A stretch of 64,000 nt of DNA from Roseiarcus sp963824475 (GTDB lineage: Bacteria; Pseudomonadota; Alphaproteobacteria; Rhizobiales; Beijerinckiaceae), in the NCBI GenBank assembly GCA_963824475.1, contig CAWGPR010000006.1, forward strand, positions 372,001-436,000, in the 5' to 3' direction. How positions within the stretch are numbered: position 1 is the first letter of the stretch; every line of letters begins with the position of its first letter. The notes under the pieces were generated by a model. That model saw only the letters and a program-made list of their open reading frames with translations, did no database searches and had not been told where the DNA came from. Positions 44,208 through 52,809 of this stretch are shown piece after piece. The translations under genes were made by a program, and so were the position numbers.

Positions 44208-44579
44208 GCAAGAAGACGATCGCATTCACGATGCCGGCGACTGGACGGGCGCCGCGCGAGAGGACGCCGGTGGTTCTCGACGGGCTTACCGGCGAGAGCG
44301 TTCCGTTCGCCGCCGATGAGCAACGCCTCCGCGACGCCGGAAGCGATCGGAGGTCCGACCAATGGGTGCGCGACAGCGCGCTTAACGCTGAGCCATCGCG
44401 GATCCCAGACCCGCCGCCGTTTCGCGCGTTGGCCCTCGGCGCAAGCATGACCATTGATCTGTCGGCTGAGCGGAGTTCTCATGGAAGCGATGACATTGAG
44501 CTTCATGCTGCCGTTCGCGCTCGGATGGTTCTGGTGGGCCAATGCGATCGCCCGGCGTCAGCGCGTCTGGGGCGGCTGA
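44204..44579 (+). CDS. Small C-terminally membrane-anchored partner of the ParA-like ATPase (apparent frameshift)
   Basis: GTG 44204 overlaps the parA stop. The frame encodes a basic N-terminus (MSKKTIAFTMPATGRAPRER), a polar linker and FRALALGASMTIDLSAERSS. It would then run on antisense to the beta-lactamase gene, but the next frame from ATG 44481 reads MEAMTLSFMLPFALGWFWWA and ends RRQRVWGG at TGA 44577. With one base removed near 44480 the protein is about 124 residues with one C-terminal transmembrane helix. Alternatively two separate small proteins are made. I know of no assigned function; it may anchor or recruit ParA. Confidence 0.5.
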
Positions 44580-44602
44580 GGCCGGTCGCGCTTCCCATCC
44601 CG

Positions 44603-45487
44603 TCAGAATGCGTTGGCGATGAGGCCGCCAGTCTCCCTATGGATTGCGTTGCGCGCATCCATCGGCGCCGACGATTCGGTGTAGTAAACCGTGGCGATGA
44701 TCGGCGCGCGCTCGGGCGGCCAGATGATCGCGATCGTATTCGCCGTTCCATGATCGCCACTGCCGGTCTTGTCGCCGATGCGCCACGAGGGCGGCAGCCC
44801 CGCGCGCAGCCGCTTGTCGCCGACCTTGTCGTCGATCAGCCAGGCCTGGAGCTGGCGCCGGGACGCTTCGGAAAGCACCTCGCCCAACAGCACTTGGCCC
44901 ATGTCCTCAGCCATGGCGCGCGGACTCGTCGTATCACGCTCATCTTTAGGCGTCGCGGCGTTCAAACTCGGCTCGTTGCGGTCGAGCCGGGTCACGGTAT
45001 CGCCGAGCGAACGCGCGAATTGGGTGAAACCAGGCGGTCCGCCGATCGCCTGCAGGATCAGGTTCGCGGCGGTGTTGTCGCTCCAATCGATCGCTGCGGC
45101 GCACGCTTCCGCGAGCGTCATGCCCCCTTCGGCGACATGCCCCTTCGCGATCGGCGCGTATTCGAGCAGATCGCTCGGCCCGAAAGGGATCGTTCGGTCG
45201 AGGCGCTCGGCGCCCGCGTCCACGCGCTTGAGCGCCGCAGCCGCAGCCAGCAGCTTGAACGTGCTGCACATCGGAAAAAGCTCATCAGCGCGATGCTCGA
45301 GCGTCGAGCCAGTCCCTGTGTCGCGCACGAAGACGCCGAGGCGGCCGCCCTCGCGCGCCTCGATCGAGGCGAGATGCTTGTTGGCGAGTTCCAGACGCTC
45401 TTCGGCTAAGGGAGCAGCTCGCGCGCGAACGGACGCCGCCGTGGCGGCAAGGCCGGCAAGGAACGAACGACGGCCGTGATGCTGCAT
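44603..45487 (-). CDS. Class A beta-lactamase
   Basis: 294 residues from ATG 45487 (GAGGGAG just upstream); the open frame extends further but without homology. Tat-like signal GRRSFLAGLAATAASVRARA. Catalytic motifs: STFK (75-78), SDN (136-138), Glu172 in EPSLN, KTG (240-242). All four class A elements are intact, so it should hydrolyse penicillins or cephalosporins in the periplasm. Downstream region on its 3' side overlaps nothing functional on the plus strand. Confidence 0.92.
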   Translation of the reverse strand: MQHHGRRSFLAGLAATAASVRARAAPLAEERLELANKHLASIEAREGGRLGVFVRDTGTGSTLEHRADELFPMCSTFKLLAAAAALKRVDAGAERLDRTIPFGPSDLLEYAPIAKGHVAEGGMTLAEACAAAIDWSDNTAANLILQAIGGPPGFTQFARSLGDTVTRLDRNEPSLNAATPKDERDTTSPRAMAEDMGQVLLGEVLSEASRRQLQAWLIDDKVGDKRLRAGLPPSWRIGDKTGSGDHGTANTIAIIWPPERAPIIATVYYTESSAPMDARNAIHRETGGLIANAF

Positions 45488-45622
45488 GATCTCCCTCGAA
45501 TTGGCTGCGACGCGATCCGCCTTACGATTGAGGCGCGCGGATGGCGCGGGCTCTCGGCGAGACATTGCGGATCGGCCCTCGCTCTTGATCGGGCGCGCGC
45601 ATCTGCGATACGGCTTTAGCCG

Positions 45623-46480
45623 ATGCATCGGGTCTGGTTCATAACCGGCGCTTCGAGCGGCTTCGGCCGCGCGCTCGCCGAAGCCGTGCTGAAGCGGGGG
45701 GACGACGCGGTTGTCTGCGCGCGGCGAAAGGCGGCGCTCAACTCGCTTGCCTCGCCTTACGCGAGGTCCGCCCTCGCGATCGAACTTGACGTTGCGAACG
45801 CGGATGCGCGCTTGCGATCGGTCGAAGCCGCGCTCGACCGCTTCGGCCGCATCGACGTGCTCGCCAACATCGCCGGGCGCGGCTCGCTCGGCGCGGCCGA
45901 GGAATTCTCGCTCCCGCAGTTGCGCGAGCAGATGGAGGTCAATTTCTTCGCTGCGGCTGAGATGACCTGCGCGGTGCTGCCGACGATGCGGGCGCAGCGA
46001 AGCGGGCGCATCCTGCAGCTCACCAGCATCGGCGGTCTCGTCTCGGTCGGCGGGTTCGGTCCCTATTGCGCCTCGAAATTCGCGCTTGAGGGCTGGAGCC
46101 AAGCGTTGCGGGACGAGGTCAAGCCGCTCGGCATCGGGGTCACAATTGTCGCGCCGGGCGCTTTCCGCACCGAATTCGCCGGCGCCGTCAACATGCGGCC
46201 GGCGGGGCGCATCGACGCCTATCGCCCAGTGATCGATCCGGTTGAAGCCTATCTCTACGGCGGCGACGGCAAACAGCCTGGCGATCCGGCCAAGGCGGCG
46301 GAAGCGATGATCGCCGCAGTCGAGAGCGACGATCCGCCGTTGCATCTTCTGCTCGGCCAAGACGCGATCGGGCTCTGGGAGCAGAAGCAGGCCGATTTCT
46401 CCGCGGAGCTCGCGCGCTGGAGGGCGGTCGGCGAGGCGACCGCCATCGAGGGCGCCGCAGCGCCGCCGATTGGCGGCTAA
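45623..46480 (+). CDS. SDR-family oxidoreductase
   Basis: 285 residues. TGASSGFGRALAEAVLKRG at the N-terminus, NIAGRG near residue 85, catalytic LTSIGG and YCASKFALEGWSQ, then the PG motif VAPGAFRTEF. Classical short-chain dehydrogenase; substrate unknown. Divergent from the beta-lactamase gene by 135 bp. Confidence 0.88.
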   Translation: MHRVWFITGASSGFGRALAEAVLKRGDDAVVCARRKAALNSLASPYARSALAIELDVANADARLRSVEAALDRFGRIDVLANIAGRGSLGAAEEFSLPQLREQMEVNFFAAAEMTCAVLPTMRAQRSGRILQLTSIGGLVSVGGFGPYCASKFALEGWSQALRDEVKPLGIGVTIVAPGAFRTEFAGAVNMRPAGRIDAYRPVIDPVEAYLYGGDGKQPGDPAKAAEAMIAAVESDDPPLHLLLGQDAIGLWEQKQADFSAELARWRAVGEATAIEGAAAPPIGG

Positions 46481-46602
46481 AAAGGCGTGGCGCGCGGCCT
46501 GTCTTGACCGCCCATGGTCTGGCGCGACGCCGGCGCCTCGTCTATCACACACCGATCATAATCGCGCGTAAGAGCGGTCTGGGCAGCGGGGAGAAAACGA
46601 AA

Positions 46603-47829
46603 ATGCGCTTACTTGTCGCCGGCGCCGCCATTGCGGCGCTGCTCGCAGTTTCAGGCTGCGCAAAGGGCGATAAGGGCGACCAAGGCCCGCCAGGACCCCA
46701 GGGGCAACAGGGTCCCTCAGGCCCGCCCGGGCCAAAGGGCGAAGCGGGCGTGATCGGCGCCATCGGACCGATCGGGCCGAAAGGCGATATGGGGGCGGAA
46801 GGTCCGCCAGGCCCGAAAGGTGAAACTGGTCCGGCTGGACCGCCTGGACCGCCAGGGCCGCCAGGTCCCGACGGGCCGCCTGGGCCGAAGGGCGACACGG
46901 GCGCCGCCGGCGCCCCTGGGTTGCAAGGACCAAAAGGCGAGCCGGGGCCCGAGGGGGCGCCCGGACCGCAGGGACCGAAGGGTGATTCCGGCGAGATTGG
47001 ACCGGCGGGACTACCCGGACCGCCTGGGCCCAAGGGCGAAACCGGCGCGGCTGGGCCAAAGGGCGACGTCGGCGCGCGAGGGCCGGCCGGACCGCCTGGG
47101 CCTCTGGGGCCTAAGGGCGAAACCGGCGCGGTGGGCGCGGTCGGCGCGCCGGGGCCAGCCGGACCGAAAGGCGAACCGGGGCCCGAGGGGCCGGCCGGCC
47201 CGCGAGGACCGAAAGGCGAGGTCGGCGCGATTGGCCCGGCGGGACCAGCCGGACTGCCTGGGCCCAAGGGCGAACTCGGCGCTGCCGGGCCAAAGGGCGA
47301 AGCCGGAATCATCGGCCCGATCGGGCCGGCCGGGCCTCCAGGACCGAAGGGCGACGTCGGCGCGGCGGGTCCGCCTGGGCCGGCAGGACCAGCGGGTCCG
47401 CCCGGACTCAAGGGCGAAGCGGGAGTCGTGGGCGCGGTCGGCGCCATTGGGCCGGCAGGGCCAGCCGGACCGCCTGGACCCAAGGGCGAAGCGGGAATCG
47501 TCGGCGCGGTCGGTCCGCAGGGGCCGGCGGGGCCGCCGGGACATACCGGCCCTTCCGGGCCGCCTGGCCCGCCCGGACTTTCCGGCGCGGCTGGAGCGCC
47601 AGGGCACATGGGGCCGCCCGGTCCGCAAGGCCAGGCGGGACCGCCTGGTCCGGCCGGAGCCGGCGCGAATTTCCGGGTGGTCAGCGATTTCGCTCAAGCG
47701 TCGTGCGGCGCAGGCGAGATTATGGCGAGCGCCTATTGCGCTGGCGGCGTCGCAATACACATTGACGGAACGGCTGGCGCAAGCTGCGATGGCGGCGCGA
47801 AGGCGGTGATCGTCTGCGCGAAGCAATAG
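46603..47829 (+). CDS. Collagen-like lipoprotein
   Basis: 408 residues. ATG 46603 with GGGGAGA upstream. Signal peptide with lipobox LAVSGC (lipidated Cys near residue 18), then more than 100 uninterrupted Gly-X-Y triplets rich in GPP, GPKGE, GPAGPP and GAVGAVG units (to about residue 350), and a C-terminal globular domain of about 55 residues with four cysteines (ASCGAGE, SAYCAGG, ASCDGG, IVCAKQ) probably forming disulfides. Bacterial collagens of this type make triple helices; here the N-terminus would be tied to the outer membrane, displaying a stalk. Function (adhesion, surface layer) is inference. The opposite strand is also open only because the repeat is GC-biased. Confidence 0.88.
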   Translation: MRLLVAGAAIAALLAVSGCAKGDKGDQGPPGPQGQQGPSGPPGPKGEAGVIGAIGPIGPKGDMGAEGPPGPKGETGPAGPPGPPGPPGPDGPPGPKGDTGAAGAPGLQGPKGEPGPEGAPGPQGPKGDSGEIGPAGLPGPPGPKGETGAAGPKGDVGARGPAGPPGPLGPKGETGAVGAVGAPGPAGPKGEPGPEGPAGPRGPKGEVGAIGPAGPAGLPGPKGELGAAGPKGEAGIIGPIGPAGPPGPKGDVGAAGPPGPAGPAGPPGLKGEAGVVGAVGAIGPAGPAGPPGPKGEAGIVGAVGPQGPAGPPGHTGPSGPPGPPGLSGAAGAPGHMGPPGPQGQAGPPGPAGAGANFRVVSDFAQASCGAGEIMASAYCAGGVAIHIDGTAGASCDGGAKAVIVCAKQ

Positions 47830-47916
47830 CCGGCGTTCGCGAGGCCAGCCATCGGCGGTTCGATCGAATTGCCGGTGGCTCTAGCGGTCCGCCAGCTCAA
47901 AAACAGGGAGGAAGCG

Positions 47917-48231
47917 ATGCATCGACTTACAGTTCTTTATCCGGCCAAGGATGGCGGAACCTTCAACTATGATTATTATTTCAACAATCACCACAAACTC
48001 GTCGTTTCGCGGCTGAAGCCGGAAGGGTTGGTGAGCTGCGAATTCGACAAGGGCGTGTCCGACCCCGCCGGCGACAAGGCGCCCTATCTCGCCATCGCCT
48101 ATCTCAAATTCAATTCCGCCGATGCGCTTCAAAAGGCGCTGGCCAAGCACGGCGCGGAAATACTGGGCGACATTCCCAACTACACAAAGATCGAGCCGAT
48201 CATGCAAGTGAACGAGGTGTTGGCGAGCTGA
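47917..48231 (+). CDS. EthD-family protein
   Basis: 104 residues from ATG 47917 (GGGAGGAAG upstream). HRLTVLYPAKDGGTFNYDYYFNNHHKLV and AYLKFNSADALQKALAKHGAEILGDIPNYT are the EthD dimeric alpha+beta barrel pattern. Members sit beside various oxidative pathways; no specific activity can be assigned. Confidence 0.8.
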   Translation: MHRLTVLYPAKDGGTFNYDYYFNNHHKLVVSRLKPEGLVSCEFDKGVSDPAGDKAPYLAIAYLKFNSADALQKALAKHGAEILGDIPNYTKIEPIMQVNEVLAS

Positions 48232-48282
48232 GATCGCGCCTCGTCAGGTCCAAGCCCGCCGCCCGCCGGCGGCGCAAACGGT

Positions 48283-49941
48283 CTACCGCGCCGGATACCA
48301 GTAAGCGGCCTGCGGCTTCGTGCGGTCGACGACCACGAACTGGTTGGCGAACACTCGGTAGGTTGGGCTCCAATCGCCGTCGGGCCATCGCACCCGGATT
48401 TCGGCCCGCTCGGCGGTCCCGAGGCCGACATGGATGAAGCCCGCGTGGCCCGAGGCGTCGCCGCCGCCGACGTCGACGAAGCGGGTCTGGGTGCGGGTTC
48501 CGGTCTTGATCGAAATCCGGGCACCGACCGCGTCGCGGTTGGGGTTCGGCTCGATGAGCTTGATCTCGCTCCAGTTGCCCATCGGCAGCGGCGGCCCGTC
48601 GCCATTCTTGGCGCCTAGATTGCGCCAGAGCAGGACGTTCGAGCCGCGGTTGATCTGCAGGATGTCGAGCCGCCCATCGAGATTGAAGTCGGCGATCAGC
48701 GCGCCCCGGCCTTTGGCGTTGCAGGCGATCCCCGCTTGGTCGCCGGCCTCGGCGAATTTGCCGTTCCATTGGCCAAGCAAAAGATTGCTCGGATCGTACG
48801 CCGCGAAGTCCGGCATCTGCTCGAGGTTGCCCTTGGAGACGAAGATGTCGAGCAGGCCATCGTTGTTGAAGTCGGCGAATTCGGCGTGCCAGGCGGTCGA
48901 GGGCCGCTTGTCGCCGCCGGCATAGGGAATGTGCGCGGTCACGCCGACCTCGCCGGCGATGTCGCGGTAGACCGGCGCTTCGCCGCGCTCGGCCCCTTCG
49001 GGATCGAGCTTCTGCAGCTTCTCGTCGCCCATTGAGGTGAGGAAATATTGCGGGTAGCCCGAGCCGTCGAGGTCGCCCTCGGCGATGCCCATGCCGTAGA
49101 TCGACAAATGCCGCCAGCCGTCGGCGCGCGTGTAAAGGCGGGGCGTCTTGCCGGGCTCGACGCGCCACATCTGCTCCTCGCCGCCGCGGTAATACTGCCG
49201 GTCGTTGGAGACGCGCAGCGACGGCACGCCCGACTTGTTCCAGTCGGTGAACAGCATCGAGAGGGCGCAAAAGCCAGGCGCGAGCGGGGTGCGCACCGAA
49301 TAGTCGGGCTTGTCGCCAGCTTGAGGGCGATAGAGCGAATTCTCTTCGCACGTGCCCCAGGGCGAACCCGGCGCGTCGCGGTCGACGTAGTGACCGATCG
49401 CGAGCGTCGGAAATTTCTGCCCCGGCTCCCATTCGGCGGCGAACGCCGTCGTCCACCCGGAATCGCCGTCGAAATTCCATTCGTGGTTGGCGAGCGTGAA
49501 CGTGCAGTCGGGACCACCCTTCAGCATGAGGTTGCCGCCCACCCTCAGGACGAACAGGTCCATGTGGCCGTCGCCGTCGATGTCGATGGGATAGGCGCCG
49601 ATGACATTGCCCAAGAGTTTCGCATCGGCGCCGATGTCGAGCGGCTTCTCCTCGAATTTGAGCTCACCCCCGGCCTTGGATTTGTTGACGAAGAGGCGCG
49701 CTGGATTCTTGCCGCCCGCCAGGAACAGCGAGGGAAAGCCTGAGCCGTCGCAGTCGAACGCCGCCCCGCCCCCGCCGACGAAGAACTCCCATGGACCGTC
49801 GTAGACGCTGTGAAGGCCCGCCGCCTCAGCCTCTTCATGCATGAGGGGCACGTCGCCCAGCGGCTTTTGGCGGTCGTCGCCCGCGCGCGCCTCCGCGAGC
49901 CCGAGAAGAAACGCGAGAATGCAGAAGAGGGTCCGCATCAT
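48283..49941 (-). CDS. CRTAC1/ASPIC-UnbV-like FG-GAP repeat protein, exported
   Basis: 552 residues. ATG 49941 overlaps the upstream stop (ATGATG) and starts a signal peptide (MMRTLFCILAFLLGLAEARA). Repeated FG-GAP/VCBS calcium loops are visible: DCDGSGFPSLFLAGG, DIDGDGHMDLFVLRVG, DLDGSGYPQYFLTS, DFNNDGLLDIFVSKG, DFNLDGRLDILQINRG. The C-terminus (NRDAVGARISIKTGTRTQTRFV, GLGTAERAEIRVRWPDG) is the ASPIC/UnbV domain. A beta-propeller in the periplasm or at the surface, translated together with the di-heme protein before it. Confidence 0.88.
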   Translation of the reverse strand: MMRTLFCILAFLLGLAEARAGDDRQKPLGDVPLMHEEAEAAGLHSVYDGPWEFFVGGGGAAFDCDGSGFPSLFLAGGKNPARLFVNKSKAGGELKFEEKPLDIGADAKLLGNVIGAYPIDIDGDGHMDLFVLRVGGNLMLKGGPDCTFTLANHEWNFDGDSGWTTAFAAEWEPGQKFPTLAIGHYVDRDAPGSPWGTCEENSLYRPQAGDKPDYSVRTPLAPGFCALSMLFTDWNKSGVPSLRVSNDRQYYRGGEEQMWRVEPGKTPRLYTRADGWRHLSIYGMGIAEGDLDGSGYPQYFLTSMGDEKLQKLDPEGAERGEAPVYRDIAGEVGVTAHIPYAGGDKRPSTAWHAEFADFNNDGLLDIFVSKGNLEQMPDFAAYDPSNLLLGQWNGKFAEAGDQAGIACNAKGRGALIADFNLDGRLDILQINRGSNVLLWRNLGAKNGDGPPLPMGNWSEIKLIEPNPNRDAVGARISIKTGTRTQTRFVDVGGGDASGHAGFIHVGLGTAERAEIRVRWPDGDWSPTYRVFANQFVVVDRTKPQAAYWYPAR

Positions 49942-51365
49942 TGCGTTTCGATGACAAGCGACCGCAGGAAGGCGATGACGTCGTCGCGCTTCTCGGGGTC
50001 GAGCGCTTGATACGCGTCGCGTGCGAACCGCGCGTCTCCGCCATGCGCCGCGATGATTTCGTCGAGCATGCGGAAGGCGCCGTTGTGGCCGTAAGGCGCG
50101 GTCGAGCCGACGCCCCATAGCCGCGGCGTGAGGAATACGTCGCGCTCGACGAACCGCTGCGCCTGCAATTCGTTGCCGAGCGCATTGACCGTCTCATCGA
50201 CGATGAGATGGCGCTTGAGATCGCTGTAGAGAGGGACCAGCCACTCGCCCTTGTCGTTCTTCTCGAGCGTCTTGGCGAAGGGCAGGGCGCCCAGATCGAT
50301 CCGGATCGGCGCCTTGACTTCGCCCGCGCGCAGCGTGCCCGCCATATCGTAGGGCGCGGGATCGGTGAAGACGAGCGACTTCAGCGGCAAGGTCTGCATG
50401 TGGCACGAGGCGCAGCCGATCTCGTTGAAGGTCGTGGCGCCGTCCTTGGCCGCCTGCCGCCAATCATCGGGCAGGTCGGCCTTCACTGTCGGAGGCGGCA
50501 GGGTCGCCTGGAACGCGACCAGGGCCGAGACGTCGCCGGCGGTGATCGCGTCGGGCACGCCGCTCTCGGCGAAATCGTGGCTGCCGGTCCACCGCACGCC
50601 GAAACGCTCGACCGCCTCCATGCCGTGGTGGATGTTGAGCGCGTTGATGGTGAACTGCCTGAGCGAGGTGAACACGCCCTTGCGGCTGAACGGCCTCACG
50701 ATGAGATCGGAATCGACGCCGTCGATGGCGTCGAGATCGACGATGCCGTCGGGATGGGCGACGATCGAGCCGAACCGGACGCCCTTGGTCACGAGGTCAG
50801 CGCGCGCGTCTTTGCCCGTCGCGCAGGCCTCGGCGATCGCGGCGGCGCGGATCGCCTGCAAGTCGGCGGTCATCTCGCGCGCCAAAAGCTCGACGAGCCC
50901 CGCGCCCATCAGCGCGATCGTGTGCCGCTCGCTCGAGAACGAGGGGTCGATCGAGTCGAAGTTCGCGCTCTCGAAACCCTCCGACACGAACACATTGGCG
51001 ACGTCGTCGGCCGAACCGCCAATGACGGGGTCGTTGTGGCAGCCGAAGCAGGAATTCGAATCTGGCCCGCTGGTGCGGCTGAACGGCGGATTGACGCCGT
51101 TCTTGCGCTTGGTAGGGATGATCGCCTGGGTCGCCTTCGGCCGTCCGGCGCCGTCGACGGTGGTGAATTTCGCCTTGAACAGCTCGCGCCCGCGCTCGAT
51201 CAGGGCGGGGAGGGCGGCGGGCCCTGCCGCCGCGATCTGATCGAAATCAAGATGGGACCCCGGCGGAAAGACGCGCTCGTCCCAGCTCGCGCCCGATGCG
51301 GCGCCGATCGCGCACAGGGCGGACGCCGCGCACAGAGCGATCGACATGCCCAAAAGCCGCTTCAT
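49938..51365 (-). CDS. Di-heme oxidoreductase (DUF1111/thiol oxidoreductase-like)
   Basis: 475 residues with signal peptide (MKRLLGMSIALCAASALCAI, cleavage near ASGA). Two haem-binding sites CFGCH and CASCH, plus GPDSNSCFGCHNDPVIGGSADD and the C-terminal LWGVGSTAPYGHNGAFRMLDEIIAAHGGDA typical of this c-type family. Probably a periplasmic electron-transfer or peroxidase-like enzyme. Translationally coupled to the FG-GAP protein. Confidence 0.85.
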   Translation of the reverse strand: MKRLLGMSIALCAASALCAIGAASGASWDERVFPPGSHLDFDQIAAAGPAALPALIERGRELFKAKFTTVDGAGRPKATQAIIPTKRKNGVNPPFSRTSGPDSNSCFGCHNDPVIGGSADDVANVFVSEGFESANFDSIDPSFSSERHTIALMGAGLVELLAREMTADLQAIRAAAIAEACATGKDARADLVTKGVRFGSIVAHPDGIVDLDAIDGVDSDLIVRPFSRKGVFTSLRQFTINALNIHHGMEAVERFGVRWTGSHDFAESGVPDAITAGDVSALVAFQATLPPPTVKADLPDDWRQAAKDGATTFNEIGCASCHMQTLPLKSLVFTDPAPYDMAGTLRAGEVKAPIRIDLGALPFAKTLEKNDKGEWLVPLYSDLKRHLIVDETVNALGNELQAQRFVERDVFLTPRLWGVGSTAPYGHNGAFRMLDEIIAAHGGDARFARDAYQALDPEKRDDVIAFLRSLVIETQ

Positions 51366-51642
51366 GGTCCTCCCGTCGCCCCTATCGATAAGCAGAGCGC
51401 CCGACCGCTATCTCACATGTCTCGGCTGGCGCCGCAACTCGTTCCGCGCTCTGCCGAATCCGCCTGACGGCAGACGAGACGCGAAGCCCAATGAGCCAAG
51501 TTTGACATAGTCCATTTGGCGCATTGACAGTCGTGGCGAGGCTGACCATTGTGCCGCTCGCGGAAATTGTCCGGCTTCGGCTGGAGGTGCGCGCGCTTTT
51601 GTCGGGTCGCCGCCGGGTCCGTGGATCTTCGGGAGGAAATCT

Positions 51643-52692
51643 ATGAAATCATTGAAAAACCTGGCGATCGGGGCGGTTTTGCTGGCGTCCGCGAGCGTCG
51701 TCTCTTTCGCCGCGATGGCGAAAGATTTGACGGTCGGCGTGTCCTGGTCGAACTTCCAGGAAGAGCGCTGGAAGACCGATGAGGCCGCAATCAAGAAGGC
51801 GCTCGCGGCGCACGGCGCCAAATACATCTCGGCCGACGCTCAGGCTTCGCCGACCAAGCAGCTGACCGACGTCGAGGATCTCATCTCCAAGGGCGCCAAC
51901 GTGCTCATCATCCTCGCCATGGACTCGGAAGCCATTCTTCCGGCGGTCAAGAAGGCGTCGGACGAAGGTATCCCGGTCATCGCTTACGACCGCCTGATCG
52001 AGAGCCCGAACGTCCTTTACATCACCTTCGACAATGTCGGCGTCGGGCGGATGATGGCCAAGGCGATCCAAGCCGCCAAGCCCACCGGCAACTACGCCTT
52101 CATCAAGGGCGACAAGGGCGACCCGAACGCGGACTTCCTGTTCTCCGGCATCAAGGAAGTGCTCGAGCCCGCTATTAAGGCCGGCAAGATCAAGAACGTC
52201 GGCGAATCCTATACCGACGGTTGGAAGCCGGACAACGCGCAGAAGAACATGGAGCAGATCCTCACCAAGAACAACAACAAGGTCGACGCGGTGGTCTGCG
52301 AGAACGATGGCATGGCCGGCGGCGTCGTCGCGGCGCTCTCGGCCCAGGGCATGGCCGGCTCGGTTCCGGTGTCGGGACAGGACGGCGACCATGCGGCGAT
52401 CAACCGCATCGCGCTTGGCACCCAGACCGTCTCGATCTGGAAGGATGCGCGCGACCTCGGCAAGACCGCCGGCGAAGCGGCCGTCGAACTTGGCGCCGGC
52501 AAGAAGATGACCGCCATTCCTGACGTGAAGCCTTTCACGGGCGGCGCCAAGGGGGTCAAGGTCAACGGCATTCTCTTGACCCCGCTCCCGATCACCAAGG
52601 CCAACCTCAACGTGATCGTCGACAAGGGCTGGATCACCAAGGCGGAGGTCTGCGCGGGCGTGAAGCCCAGCATGACGCCTTTTTGCAAGTGA
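51643..52692 (+). CDS. xylF: Xylose ABC transporter substrate-binding protein
   Basis: 349 residues, GGGAGG upstream of ATG 51643. Signal peptide MKSLKNLAIGAVLLASASVV, cleavage after AMA. Pattern of XylF: VGVSWSNFQEERWKTDEAAIKKAL, LIILAMDSEAILPAVKKASDEGIPVIAYDRLIE, VCENDGMAGGVVAALSAQG, VSGQDGDHAAINRIALGTQTVSIWKDAR. Binds xylose in the periplasm. First gene of xylFHG. Confidence 0.9.
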   Translation: MKSLKNLAIGAVLLASASVVSFAAMAKDLTVGVSWSNFQEERWKTDEAAIKKALAAHGAKYISADAQASPTKQLTDVEDLISKGANVLIILAMDSEAILPAVKKASDEGIPVIAYDRLIESPNVLYITFDNVGVGRMMAKAIQAAKPTGNYAFIKGDKGDPNADFLFSGIKEVLEPAIKAGKIKNVGESYTDGWKPDNAQKNMEQILTKNNNKVDAVVCENDGMAGGVVAALSAQGMAGSVPVSGQDGDHAAINRIALGTQTVSIWKDARDLGKTAGEAAVELGAGKKMTAIPDVKPFTGGAKGVKVNGILLTPLPITKANLNVIVDKGWITKAEVCAGVKPSMTPFCK

Positions 52693-52727
52693 GTTGATCC
52701 TATCTGGATGGAGTGAAACAAAAGGAG

Positions 52728-52754
52728 GCCGCGCCGTTTGGAATTCGGCGCGGC
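52728..52754 (+). promoter_or_regulatory. Intercistronic stem-loop between xylF and xylH
   Basis: GCCGCGCCG-TTTGGAATT-CGGCGCGGC followed by TTTATG, 36 bp after the xylF stop. Such hairpins after binding-protein genes protect the 5' mRNA and reduce downstream transcription, giving more binding protein than membrane parts. Confidence 0.65.
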
Positions 52755-52809
52755 TTTATGTTGAGACGCCGCTCGCCCCGATGGCGGCGGCGCAAGATCG
52801 GGAGGGAGC

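Noticed and set aside
44580..45409. Continuation of the ParA-partner frame across the beta-lactamase gene
   Set aside because: Arises from the frame break near 44480; the sequence has no sense opposite an intact beta-lactamase.
45488..46552. Upstream extension of the beta-lactamase frame on the minus strand
   Set aside because: Runs antisense through the SDR gene; the signal peptide and ribosome site place the start at 45487.
46545..47609. Minus-strand frame rich in Gly-Pro, looks like a second collagen
   Set aside because: Mirror of the GC-biased Gly-X-Y repeat on the plus strand; no export signal or start context.
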